Part shown: piece by piece, positions 9,001-20,134 of the stretch
Layout of the letters: every line of letters begins with the position of its first letter
Numbering within the stretch: the first letter of the stretch is position 1
Assembly: GCF_020073815.1 (NCBI RefSeq)
Contig: NZ_JAIQZJ010000001.1
Coordinates: forward strand, 1 to 64,000
From: Nocardioides mangrovi
GTDB lineage: Bacteria; Actinomycetota; Actinomycetes; Propionibacteriales; Nocardioidaceae
Direction: 5' to 3'
DNA: 64,000 nt
Program-made: the position numbers and the translations under genes
Notes under the pieces: model-generated
Database searches by the model: none
What the model was told of the DNA's origin: nothing
What the model saw: the letters and a program-made list of their open reading frames with translations, nothing else

Positions 9001-9908
9001 GGGTCAAGGTCGGCAAGCGGGCCTTCGTCGGCAACTCCGGCATGGCCGCGCCCGGCCGCAAGGTGCCCAAGCGGGCGCTGGTCGCGGTGCTCTCCGCGGC
9101 ACCCAACCGCAAGACCGCACGGGCGGGGGAGTCGTGGCTCGGCAGCCCGCCGACCGCGCTGCGCCGGACCGCCCAGGAGGGCGACGACGAGCGCACCTAC
9201 GCCCCGCCGACCCGGCTCAAGGTCGCCCGGGCCGCCTGGGAGCTGGCGCGGGTCCTGGCCGTGCTCGTCTCCGTCGGCCTGTACGCCGCCGTCGGCTTGG
9301 TCGCGCTGGCGGCGTACGACGACGCCGGGGTGCCGGCCGGGCTGGTCGCCGTGGCCCTCGCGCTCCTCGTCGCCGGCGTCGGCGCCGCGCTGGTCGCGAC
9401 CGCGGCCAAGTGGCTGCTGGTCGGCCGGATCCGCGCGGGCACCCACCCGCTGTGGAGCTCCTTCGTGTGGCGCAACGAGCTCGCCGACACCTTCGTCGAG
9501 GTGGTGGCCGCGCCGTGGTTCGCGCGCGTCGTGACCGGGACGCCGCTGCTGACCGCGTGGTTCCGGGCGATGGGGTCGACGGTCGGCCGCGGGGTCTGGT
9601 GCGAGACCTACTGGCTCCCGGAGGCCGACCTGATCGCCCTCGGCGACGGGGCGACGGTCAACCAGGGCACCGTGGTGCAGACCCACCTCTTCCACGACCG
9701 GCTGCTCGCCACCGACCGGGTCGAGCTGCGGCGCGGCGCGACGCTGGGGCCCAACTCCGTGATCCTGCCCGCGGCGACCATCGGCCGGCACGCTACGGTC
9801 GGACCGGTGTCGTTGGTGATGAGGGGGGAGTCGGTGCCCGACAAGACCGTGTGGATCGGCAACCCGATCGGGCCGTGGGCCGAGGCCGCCCGGGTGAGCG
9901 GCTCGTGA
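6048..9908 (+). CDS. Pls/PosA-type single-module NRPS-like membrane synthetase (A-T-TM/hexapeptide)
   Basis: About 1286 residues, the usual size for the Pls/PosA family (epsilon-poly-L-lysine synthetase relatives). Order: an adenylation domain (about 10-480), a thiolation domain with phosphopantetheine Ser526 (DLGGGSLTAAQM), then alternating membrane segments and left-handed beta-helix (hexapeptide) repeats to the C-terminus. A-domain cores are IFTSGSTGRPKGV, NTYGPTEAT, YRSGD and TSGKVDRDAL with Lys472. There is no classical condensation HHxxxDG motif and no thioesterase. Aligning to PheA gives pocket residues D196, A197, E200, S239, I260, G262, T284, V292, V293. The start is uncertain: GTG 6048 or GTG 6039, neither with a strong ribosome site. 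The stop overlaps the M1 peptidase start by 4 nt. Confidence 0.88.
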   Translation: MSLLRGDLAPPPRTLVEVFRATVLASPEAPAIDNGVEVLTYAELADAAEDVADELAALGVGPGDKVGIRVPSGTTDLYIAIMATLLVGAAYVPVDADDPDERARVVFEESDAVAVVGADLALAPRRTAPARERVDPSIDDDAWVIFTSGSTGRPKGVAVTHRNAAAFVDAESRLFLHGAPLGPGDRVMAGLSVAFDASCEEMWLAWRYGACLVPAPRALVRSGIDVGPWLSANRVTVVSTVPTLVSMWPDDALEQVRLLILGGEAFPPELAGRLVREGREVWNTYGPTEATVVACGALVTGDGPMRIGLPLDGWDLAVVDGDGMPVPEGGTGELIIGGVGLARYLDPEKDAEKYAPMPTLGWDRAYRSGDLVVNDPEGLLFGGRADDQVKLGGRRIELGEVDSALLALVGVVGAAAAVRRTSSGNSVLVGYVIVDERYDAAAAMAELRRSLPAALVPRVVTVDDIPTRTSGKVDRDALPWPVTTEAPTAPSGLDATEEWVARLWFDVLGASVTGRGDDFFDLGGGSLTAAQMVTKLRTRHPEVAIGDIYDHPTLGGLAAYVDSLADGGDATTDRSVPPTPLKTQAGQVVGTLLLRSAAAPRWLTWLLLASALASAAFDLDVLPRAPRWLLVVATLVFLTPPGRMLLAAGAARLVLRGVTPGEHPRGGKVHLRLWAAERLADQLGAHSLAGAPYVTWYARLLGAKVGRDVDLHSLPPVTGMMRLGKGCSIEPEVDLTGYWVDGDVLRLGEVRVGKRARVGTRSMLCPGAVVGDEAEVAAGSAVFGVVPDGEFWSGAPAVRVSGAARGPWDDRPSSSRAWVGAYAATAALLGLLPAIAITVAVGLLAPLADLPDDTLRGLVVAALPWAALGTVVALVVLALMVLGLVRLCAVGLEPGVYPVRGRVALQVWATVRVLDEARTWLFPLYSSQLTPTWLRLLGARIGDDVEASTVLMVPAMTSVGALAFLADDTLIGGYELGGGWLRIERVKVGKRAFVGNSGMAAPGRKVPKRALVAVLSAAPNRKTARAGESWLGSPPTALRRTAQEGDDERTYAPPTRLKVARAAWELARVLAVLVSVGLYAAVGLVALAAYDDAGVPAGLVAVALALLVAGVGAALVATAAKWLLVGRIRAGTHPLWSSFVWRNELADTFVEVVAAPWFARVVTGTPLLTAWFRAMGSTVGRGVWCETYWLPEADLIALGDGATVNQGTVVQTHLFHDRLLATDRVELRRGATLGPNSVILPAATIGRHATVGPVSLVMRGESVPDKTVWIGNPIGPWAEAARVSGS

Positions 9909-11227
9909 CGGGACCGACCGCCGACCCCTACCTGCCCGGCCACGGCGACCGCCGCTTCCGGGTCGCCCACTACGACCTCGACCTGACCTATGCCGTCGCC
10001 GGCAACCGGCTCGACGCCACCGCGGTGCTCAGCGTCGAGGTGCTCGAGCCGACCAAGCAGCTGACCCTCGACCTGGCGCACCTGCGCGTCGCGAAGGTGA
10101 CCGTCTCCGGCGGGATGCTCGCGCGCTACCGGCGGCCGGCCCACCGGCTCGTGCTCGACCTCAAGCGCGAGGCCAGGCCGGGCACGGAGCTGACGGTCAC
10201 CGTCCGCTACACCGGGGCGCCGAAGCCGGTCGCCGAGCGGCACCTCGGCGACGCCGGCTGGGAGGAGCTCACCGACGGCGTGATCGTCGCGGCGCAGCCG
10301 CACGGATCGCCGACCTGGTTCCCGTGCAACGACCGCCCCGACGACAAGGCGACCTACCGGATCAAGGTCCGCGCCGACGTGGGCTACCACGTCGCCTGCA
10401 GCGGTGAGCTCGTCTCGCGGCAGCGGCACGGCAGCAGCGAGACCTGGGACTACGAGCAGACGGCGCCGATGGCGACCTACCTCGCCACCCTGCAGATCGG
10501 GCGGTACGTCGACTGGCCGGTGCCGCAGCCGGAGTCCGGGGTGCCGGTCGCCGTCGTCGGCCCCGAGGACCTCGACGAGCAGGCCGTCGCCGACGCGCTC
10601 GGCCGGCACCACGAGATGGTGGCGGCGTTCGAGAAGCTCTTCGGGCCCTACCCCTTCCCGTCGTACACCGTCGTCGTCACCGACGACGAGCTGGAGATCC
10701 CGCTCGAGTCGCAGATGCTCTCGACCTTCGGGCGCAACTACGTCGACCCCGACTGGCAGCGCACCCGGCTGGTCGCGCACGAGCTCGCGCACCAGTGGTT
10801 CGGCAACGCCGTGACGCTCACGCACTGGCGCGACATCTGGCTGCACGAGGGCTTCGCCTGCTACAGCGAGTGGCTGTGGTCGGAGGAGTCCGGCCAGGGC
10901 ACGGCGGCCGAGCACGCGCGGCACCACTGGGACAAGCTCGACGGCCTCGACCAGGACCTCCTGCTCTCCGACCCCGGCCCGGAGCTGATGTTCGACGACC
11001 GCGTCTACAAGCGCGGGGCGCTGGCCCTGCACGCGCTGCGGGTCGCGGTCGGCGACGACGCGTTCTTCGAGGTGCTCCGCACGTGGGTGGCCGACCACTC
11101 CGGCGGCTCGGTCACCACCGAGCAGTTCCTCGAGCACGCCGGCGACCGCACCGGCCACGACGCGCGGATGCTGCTCAGGCCGTGGCTCTACGACGAGGCG
11201 CTGCCGCACTTCCCGTCCGCAGGCTGA
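9905..11227 (+). CDS. M1 family zinc metallo-aminopeptidase
   Basis: 440 residues, a compact M1 enzyme. The zinc site is HELAH (about 291-295) plus the Glu of WLHEGFACY, 18 residues on. The exopeptidase GxMEN region is degenerate (LEIPLESQ), as in several short actinobacterial M1 proteins. No signal peptide, so likely cytoplasmic. GTG start overlaps the synthetase stop (GTGA), so the two are translationally coupled. M1-type aminopeptidases that cleave poly-lysine are known beside Pls genes, which makes polymer trimming or self-protection a plausible role (inference). The last 53 nt overlap the convergent PPTase gene. Confidence 0.88.
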   Translation: MTGPTADPYLPGHGDRRFRVAHYDLDLTYAVAGNRLDATAVLSVEVLEPTKQLTLDLAHLRVAKVTVSGGMLARYRRPAHRLVLDLKREARPGTELTVTVRYTGAPKPVAERHLGDAGWEELTDGVIVAAQPHGSPTWFPCNDRPDDKATYRIKVRADVGYHVACSGELVSRQRHGSSETWDYEQTAPMATYLATLQIGRYVDWPVPQPESGVPVAVVGPEDLDEQAVADALGRHHEMVAAFEKLFGPYPFPSYTVVVTDDELEIPLESQMLSTFGRNYVDPDWQRTRLVAHELAHQWFGNAVTLTHWRDIWLHEGFACYSEWLWSEESGQGTAAEHARHHWDKLDGLDQDLLLSDPGPELMFDDRVYKRGALALHALRVAVGDDAFFEVLRTWVADHSGGSVTTEQFLEHAGDRTGHDARMLLRPWLYDEALPHFPSAG

Positions 11228-11651
11228 CCTCGCGCAGGTCGACGCTGGCGCGGGTCACGCCCAGCACCGCCACGGTCCCGACGTACGGCGCGGGCAGCGG
11301 CAGCGGCGCGCTCCACGCCGGGATGCCGTCCACGGTGGCGGGATCTCGGCGCAGGCCCTCGCCGGTCGCCTTGAGCAGGGCCTCGACCCGGGTCCAGGCG
11401 AGGTGGTCACCGCGCTCGACGTCGACGCCGACCGGCGCGTCGGCGATCGCCACCAGGGCGAGCCCGTCGGCGTACGCGAGGCTCAGCTGACGGCCCGCGA
11501 GCAGCGGGCGGCCGTGGGCGACGCTGCCGCAGTGGGGGCACAGGCGGGTCGGCCGGCCGGGCCCGTGCGCGAGGTGGTCGGCGACCAGGGCCCGTCGCTC
11601 CGCCCGCTCGAGACCCTCGGGCAGGGCCAGCGCCAGCACCGCGACGAGCAT
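11175..11651 (-). CDS. 4'-phosphopantetheinyl transferase superfamily protein
   Basis: 158 residues, shorter than typical Sfp-type enzymes (about 220-240). Visible motifs are RLCPHCGSVAHGRP (about 36-49), the magnesium-binding VGVDVE (about 74-79), and W-x-x-x-E-A-x-x-K (WTRVEALLKATGEG, about 86-99). Substrate would be a carrier protein; the thiolation domain of the synthetase at 6048-9908 is the obvious local candidate. The ATG at 11651 lies 1 nt past the PPK2 stop, so it is probably cotranscribed with PPK2. The 3' end overlaps the M1 gene by 53 nt on the other strand. Confidence 0.82.
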   Translation of the reverse strand: MLVAVLALALPEGLERAERRALVADHLAHGPGRPTRLCPHCGSVAHGRPLLAGRQLSLAYADGLALVAIADAPVGVDVERGDHLAWTRVEALLKATGEGLRRDPATVDGIPAWSAPLPLPAPYVGTVAVLGVTRASVDLREVSLRTGSAAAPRRRATA

Positions 11652-11652
11652 C

Positions 11653-12543
11653 TCAGTCGCCGACCGCGTCGATGCCGCGCTGCACGATCCGCGGGTCCGG
11701 CTCGCCGACCACGTCGGCGTCCTTGCCGTCGTACTCGAACCGCGAGAGGAAGGCGCGCATCGCGTTGATCCGGGCGCGCTTCTTGTCGTTGCTCTTCACC
11801 GTCGTCCACGGTGCCCACTCGGAGTCGGTGCGGCGGATCATCGCCTCCTTGGCGGCGGTGTAGTCGTCCCACTTGTCCAGCGACTCCAGGTCGATGGGGG
11901 AGAGCTTCCACTGCCGCACCGGGTCGACCTGGCGGATGATGAAGCGGGTGCGCTGCTCGGACTGGGTCACCGAGAACCAGAACTTCGACAGCGAGACGCC
12001 GCTGTCGACCAGCATCCGCTCGAAGAGCGGCGCCTGCGCCATGAACTGCTCGTACTCCGGCGGCGAGGCGAAGCCCATCACCCGCTCGACGCCGGCGCGG
12101 TTGTACCAGGACCGGTCGAAGAGCACCATCTCGCCGGCGGCCGGGAGGTGCTTCACGTAGCGCTGGAAGTACCACTGGCTCTGCTCGCGGTCGCTCGGCT
12201 TGGTCAGCGCGACCACCCGGGCGTAGCGCGGGTTGAGGTGCTCCATGAAGCGCTTGATCGTGCCGCCCTTCCCGGCCGCGTCGCGCCCCTCGAAGAGCAG
12301 CACGTGCTTGGTCTGGGTCTCGGCCGCCCAGGACTGGAACTTCAGCAGCTCGACCTGGAGGAGGTACTTCTGCTCGTCGTACTCCTCGCGCGGCATCCGC
12401 TCGTCGTAGGGGTAGTTCTCGCGCCACGTGTCGACCGCGCGTCCGTCGGGGTCGATGAGCACCGGGTCGTCGTCGTGGTCCTCACCGATGGTGTGGCCCT
12501 CGATCTGCAGCTGGTCGATGTACTCGCGGACGTCGGTGAGCAT
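11653..12543 (-). CDS. ppk2: Polyphosphate kinase 2
   Basis: 296 residues, a one-domain PPK2 that transfers phosphate between polyphosphate and nucleotides. Walker A is GRDAAGKGG (about 85-93), the Walker B/lid region is DRSWYNRAGVERVMGF, and conserved SVTQSEQRTRF and LSPIDLESLDKWDDYT follow. A 60-residue N-terminal tail has the acidic run GEDHDDDP. The ATG at 12543 was chosen because the protein then begins like other actinobacterial PPK2s; the open frame upstream is a shadow of the antiporter. First gene of a PPK2-PPTase pair. Confidence 0.93.
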   Translation of the reverse strand: MLTDVREYIDQLQIEGHTIGEDHDDDPVLIDPDGRAVDTWRENYPYDERMPREEYDEQKYLLQVELLKFQSWAAETQTKHVLLFEGRDAAGKGGTIKRFMEHLNPRYARVVALTKPSDREQSQWYFQRYVKHLPAAGEMVLFDRSWYNRAGVERVMGFASPPEYEQFMAQAPLFERMLVDSGVSLSKFWFSVTQSEQRTRFIIRQVDPVRQWKLSPIDLESLDKWDDYTAAKEAMIRRTDSEWAPWTTVKSNDKKRARINAMRAFLSRFEYDGKDADVVGEPDPRIVQRGIDAVGD

Positions 12544-12596
12544 GGCCGGAAGGTACCCACGCTCGGTGAACGTACGGCGAACCCGGGACGGGTCGG

Positions 12597-14174
12597 TCAG
12601 TCGGTGGCGATCTCGCGGGAGAAGCGCACCTCCTCGATGTCCAGCCGGGCCTGGACCCGGCGCAGGACGATGTCGTCGATCTGCTGCTCGTCGCGCAGCA
12701 CCAGGAGGGCCTCGCGGCGGCGGCCGATCAGGGCGAGGGACAGGCTCGTGTACTGGTCGTCGTGCCGGACGACCGGGTCCCCGTCCTCCCCGGAGGCGGC
12801 GACCAGCGCACGCTGCTTGCCCAGCTCGTGGCGGACCCGGTCGACCACCGGGGCACCGACGCCGAGCTCGGCGGCAGTGTCGTCGATGGCGTCGATGGCG
12901 GCGTCCAGGGTGGAGAGCTCGGCGAGCTGGGTCTCCTCCGCGACCGAGTTGTCGGCGGGCAGCCGGGCGAATCGCACGATCGCCGGGAGCAGCAGCGCCT
13001 GGAGGAGGCTCAGCACGATCACCCCGCAGGCGACCAGCACGATCAGGTCGCGCTCGGGGAAGGGGGCGCCGGAGTCGAGGGTGTGCGGCACCGCGAGCAC
13101 CGCGGCGAGGGAGACCGCGCCCCGGAAGCCGGCCGTCGCGCTCACCGTGCGCTGGCGCGCGCCGACCCGCCGCAGCCGCTGCGCGGGTCGGCGGTCGACG
13201 AGCCGGATCAGGTACGGCGTCGTGTAGGTCCAGGCCCACCGCACGCCGATCACCACGGCGGTCACCGCCAGCGTGTCGACCAGCGCCTCGCGCAGCGAGG
13301 TGCTGCTGAGCCCGCGGAGCGCCGACTGGGCAGAGAGGCCGATCAGCACGAAGAGCGCGCTGCTCAGCACGGTGGTGGAGAGGGACCAGAAGGGCAGCAC
13401 GAGCTGTCGGGTGGCCGCGCCGGTGATCCGCGGGGTCACCTGGCTCATGAAGAGACCGCACGAGACCACGGCGAGGACGCCCGAGGCGTCGATGGCGTCG
13501 GCGAGCAGGAACGCCGCGAACGGGGTGACCAGCATGGCGATGCTCTCGAGCATCGGGTCGTCCATGCGTCGGCGCACCTGCCAGCTCAGGAGCCCGACGA
13601 GCCCGCCCGCCAGCACGCCGCCGCCGTACGCCAGCACGAGCAGCCACGACACGTGCAGCGGGGTGAGGTGCTCCTCGCCGACCGTGACGCCCACCGCCAG
13701 GCCGTAGAGGACCAGCGCGGTGCCGTCGTTGACCAGGCTCTCGGCGCGCAGCACCGTGACCGTACGCCGAGGGAGGTCGCGGGCCAGCACCCCGACGGCG
13801 GTGGCGTCGGTCGGGGCGAGCGCCGCGCCGAGCACCCAGGCCGGACCCCACGGCATGCCCAGTGCGTGCGCGACGGCCGCCACCGCCCCGGCGGTGGCCA
13901 CGACGAGCACGGTGCTGGTCAGCACCACGACCCGCAGGTTCTTGCGGATCTCCCGCAGCGAGGTGGTCAGGCTCTCCCAGTAGAGCAGCGCGGGGAGGAA
14001 GAGGAGGAGCACGACCTCCGGCGGCAGCTGGGCGTGGCGCAGGCGCGGGACGAAACCGACCAGCACGCCCACCAGGACCAGCAGGATCGCCGGCGCGATC
14101 GGGTAGCGGCGCGCGAGCGCGCCGCACACCACGAGGGCCACGCCGAGGAGGACGACCATCTCGAGTCCGAGCAC
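12597..14174 (-). CDS. Na+/H+ antiporter, CPA1/NhaP type
   Basis: 525 residues. About 12 membrane segments fill residues 5-410, followed by a soluble helical tail. The ion-binding signature is ESLVNDGTALVLY (Asn-Asp pair), preceded by LAPTDATAVGVL and followed by the GFRGAVSLA loop, all standard for CPA1 exchangers. The role is cytoplasmic pH and Na+ homeostasis. GTG 14174 (VLGLEMVVLLGV) gives a normal N-terminus; ATG 14159 is an alternative. It stands alone on the minus strand, 53 nt from PPK2. Confidence 0.9.
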   Translation of the reverse strand: MLGLEMVVLLGVALVVCGALARRYPIAPAILLVLVGVLVGFVPRLRHAQLPPEVVLLLFLPALLYWESLTTSLREIRKNLRVVVLTSTVLVVATAGAVAAVAHALGMPWGPAWVLGAALAPTDATAVGVLARDLPRRTVTVLRAESLVNDGTALVLYGLAVGVTVGEEHLTPLHVSWLLVLAYGGGVLAGGLVGLLSWQVRRRMDDPMLESIAMLVTPFAAFLLADAIDASGVLAVVSCGLFMSQVTPRITGAATRQLVLPFWSLSTTVLSSALFVLIGLSAQSALRGLSSTSLREALVDTLAVTAVVIGVRWAWTYTTPYLIRLVDRRPAQRLRRVGARQRTVSATAGFRGAVSLAAVLAVPHTLDSGAPFPERDLIVLVACGVIVLSLLQALLLPAIVRFARLPADNSVAEETQLAELSTLDAAIDAIDDTAAELGVGAPVVDRVRHELGKQRALVAASGEDGDPVVRHDDQYTSLSLALIGRRREALLVLRDEQQIDDIVLRRVQARLDIEEVRFSREIATD

Positions 14175-14274
14175 GCGCCCATCTTGGTCACCGCGCCGCG
14201 GCGCGGCCACCCCCGGACCGGACAGCCCGTCGGCCAGTCCGGCGGCCAGGCCGGCGGCCAGTCAGACGGTCGGG

Positions 14275-14451
14275 TCAGTCCTCGGGGTCGTCGAGCCGCG
14301 CGAGCCAGGTCGCGAACCGCTCGACGGCGGTCTCGAACTCCGGATGGGAGTCGACGAAGCCCTGGAGCTGCTCGGCGATCCACGCCAGGGTGACCTCCTC
14401 GTCACCCCGACGCTTCTCGAGCTCCTCGATGCCGCGGTCGGTGAAGTACAT
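14275..14451 (-). CDS. Small DUF6104-like protein
   Basis: 58 residues, MYFTDRGIEELEKRRGDE at the N-terminus, ending WLARLDDPED. It is acidic and helical, with no Cys or membrane segment. It resembles the small DUF6104 proteins that sit immediately downstream of kgd in many actinobacteria. It starts 3 nt after the kgd stop and so must be cotranscribed; function unknown. The 100-nt gap to the antiporter (14175-14274) holds only imperfect GGCCAG-type repeats. Confidence 0.8.
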   Translation of the reverse strand: MYFTDRGIEELEKRRGDEEVTLAWIAEQLQGFVDSHPEFETAVERFATWLARLDDPED

Positions 14452-14454
14452 CGC

Positions 14455-18279
<3,825 letters not shown>

Positions 18280-18404
18280 GGCTAGACCCCCGCTCCAGCA
18301 AATGGAGACTGTGGCTGGCGCTTTTCGGCGTGGTGTGCCGCGAGCCACAGACTTGTCTTGCACACTTCCTTCCGATCGGCACCGAGCATGGGGAGTTTCG
18401 TCGA

Positions 18405-18971
18405 ATGCGTCACATCCGCCGACGGGGGGCACGCGCTGTGGTGCCGCTCGTCCTGACCGCGGCACTCCTGAGCGGGTGCACCGGCGACAGCGACGAACCC
18501 GACAGCGGGCCCACACCGGCGCCCTCGGCCGGCGCCAGCGACGCGCCCGAGGTGGTGACGACCGTCAAGGTCGGCACGGTCACCGGACGGCTGCCCGCGG
18601 CGAAGCGCAAGAACGCGGCCGACCAGGTCGGCGACGTCGTCGACCGGTGGTACGACGCGGCGTACCTCGGCGGCGACCGCTCGACGGGCGCCTGGCCGGG
18701 CTTCACGAAGGGCGCGGCCGCGGAGGCGCGGCACGACCAGGACCTCACCAGCGAGACGGGGTCGCAGGACGGCCCGGTCACGCCCGGACTGAAGGCGGTC
18801 CGGGTGGACCTGCTCGCGGTGCGCCAGAAGCCGGCGGGCGCGACCGCGCACGTCTTCCTGCGCTACCCGGTCGGGGACCACGCCGTGAAGATCACCGGGC
18901 GGCTCTTCCTGTCGCCGTCGAAGCAGGGGTGGCAGGTCTTCGGGTACGACCTCGCGAGGGGGAACGTGTGA
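18405..18971 (+). CDS. Putative lipoprotein of unknown function
   Basis: 188 residues. A signal peptide (RRRGARAVVPLVLTAAL) ends in the lipobox LLSGC, so the mature protein should start at the Cys near residue 25 and be anchored outside the membrane. A Pro/Ala/Asp-rich spacer follows, then one compact domain with no recognised family. The stop overlaps the ATG of the LCP gene by one base, so the two are coupled and may act together at the cell envelope. ATG 18405 gives a clean signal peptide. The 125-nt gap to kgd must hold both promoters; I see no convincing hexamer pair. Confidence 0.85.
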   Translation: MRHIRRRGARAVVPLVLTAALLSGCTGDSDEPDSGPTPAPSAGASDAPEVVTTVKVGTVTGRLPAAKRKNAADQVGDVVDRWYDAAYLGGDRSTGAWPGFTKGAAAEARHDQDLTSETGSQDGPVTPGLKAVRVDLLAVRQKPAGATAHVFLRYPVGDHAVKITGRLFLSPSKQGWQVFGYDLARGNV

Positions 18972-19885
18972 TGCGCGGGCGAGGCTGGCGGCGGTGGCTG
19001 GCGATCGGGGCGGTGCTGGCGGTCGCGGCGCTCGTCGTCCCCGACTCCGCGGTCAAGAGCACCGAGATCGAGCTGCTCAAGGTCAACACCGCCGACGGGG
19101 TCGACCTGAGCCCCGACGTCGTGTGGATCCTGGCCGTCGGCTCGGACGCGCGCCCCGGCGAGGACATGACGCACACCCGCGGCGACGCGCTCCAGCTCAT
19201 CGGCATGAACACCAAGACCGGTGCGGCCACCGCCATCGGCATCCCGCGTGACTCGTGGGTGGACATCCCCGGCCACGGCTACGAGAAGATCAACGCCGCC
19301 CTCTACTTCGGCGGGCCGCAGCTGATGGGGCAGGCGGTCGGCAACCTGGTCGGCATCCAGCCCGACTACGTCTTCGTGACCCGCTTCCTCTTCTTCCAGG
19401 ACATGGTCAACGGCATCGGCGGCATCGACGTCCACAACCCGGTGCGCTTCACCGACGACGCGATCCACCCGCCGCAGTACCCCACCGGCTTCCCGGCCGG
19501 GAAGATCCACCTCAACGGCTGGTCGGCCCTGGCCTTCTCGCGGATGCGGCACTACCTGCCCCGCGGCGACTTCGACCGCTCGGCCAACCAGCAGCGCGTC
19601 CTGCGCGGCATCCAGTCCACGGTCCACGCCAAGGCGCACGTGCCCGGCTTCATCGAGCGCGGCGTCGTCTCCGTGATGGCGCACATGCACACCGACCTCG
19701 GGCCGGTCGAGCTCTTCAAGCTCGCGCAGGCCATGGCGCAGGTCGACCCGGCGAAGATCACCAGCTGCGTGGTCCAGGGCGGCATCGGCGACGTCAACGG
19801 CGCCAGCGTCGTGCTCCCGTACGTCGACCAGGCCCGACGGCTCGGGAACGACGCTCGCAAGGACGCGGTGATCAAGCACTGCTAG
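18971..19885 (+). CDS. LytR-CpsA-Psr (LCP) family protein
   Basis: 304 residues. One N-terminal membrane helix (about 8-25) and an extracellular LCP domain that transfers wall polymers from lipid carriers to peptidoglycan. Family motifs: GSDARPGE, TRGDALQLIGMN, the key GIPRDSWVDIPGHG (Arg/Asp), the pocket Arg in FSRMRHYLPRGDFDRSANQQRVL. The last TAG also forms the first bases of the TAGCGT -10 element of the following riboswitch promoter. Confidence 0.93.
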   Translation: MRGRGWRRWLAIGAVLAVAALVVPDSAVKSTEIELLKVNTADGVDLSPDVVWILAVGSDARPGEDMTHTRGDALQLIGMNTKTGAATAIGIPRDSWVDIPGHGYEKINAALYFGGPQLMGQAVGNLVGIQPDYVFVTRFLFFQDMVNGIGGIDVHNPVRFTDDAIHPPQYPTGFPAGKIHLNGWSALAFSRMRHYLPRGDFDRSANQQRVLRGIQSTVHAKAHVPGFIERGVVSVMAHMHTDLGPVELFKLAQAMAQVDPAKITSCVVQGGIGDVNGASVVLPYVDQARRLGNDARKDAVIKHC

Positions 19886-20134
19886 CGTGAGCGCGCCAGT
19901 CGTGCTCCACGCAGTGGAGTCAGGGAACCCGGTGCGACTCCGGGACTGACGCGCAGCGGTGAGGGTGACGGGCGGGACACGCAGCACCAGCTCGACCACT
20001 GGGCCTCCGGGCCTGGGAAGGCGTCCCGTACCGGTCGATCCCGAGTCCGAAGACCTGCTGGTCCTCCCGGCGCCGCCGGGTGGAACCCCCGCGGGCTCCG
20101 CGTACGAGCCCCTGACCGCGGAGGACCAGCCTCG
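19883..20134 (+). promoter_or_regulatory. Cobalamin riboswitch 1 with promoter and RBS-sequestering hairpin, upstream of cobG
   Basis: A -10-like TAGCGT (19883-19888) precedes the aptamer. Landmarks are GGGAACCCGGTGCGACTCC (19923-19941), GCGCAGCGGTGA, and AGTCCGAAGACCTGCTGG (about 20044-20061). The 3' part is an expression platform: GCTGGTCCTCC (20057-20067) is exactly complementary to GGAGGACCAGC (20120-20130), which contains the cobG ribosome site 5 nt before the GTG at 20135. Translational shut-off of cobG on cobalamin binding is therefore likely (inference). This accounts for the whole 249-nt gap. Confidence 0.9.

Noticed and set aside
6048-9908. Classical condensation or thioesterase domain in the synthetase
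   Set aside because: No HHxxxDG or GxSxG motif is visible; the C-terminal part is membrane and hexapeptide sequence.
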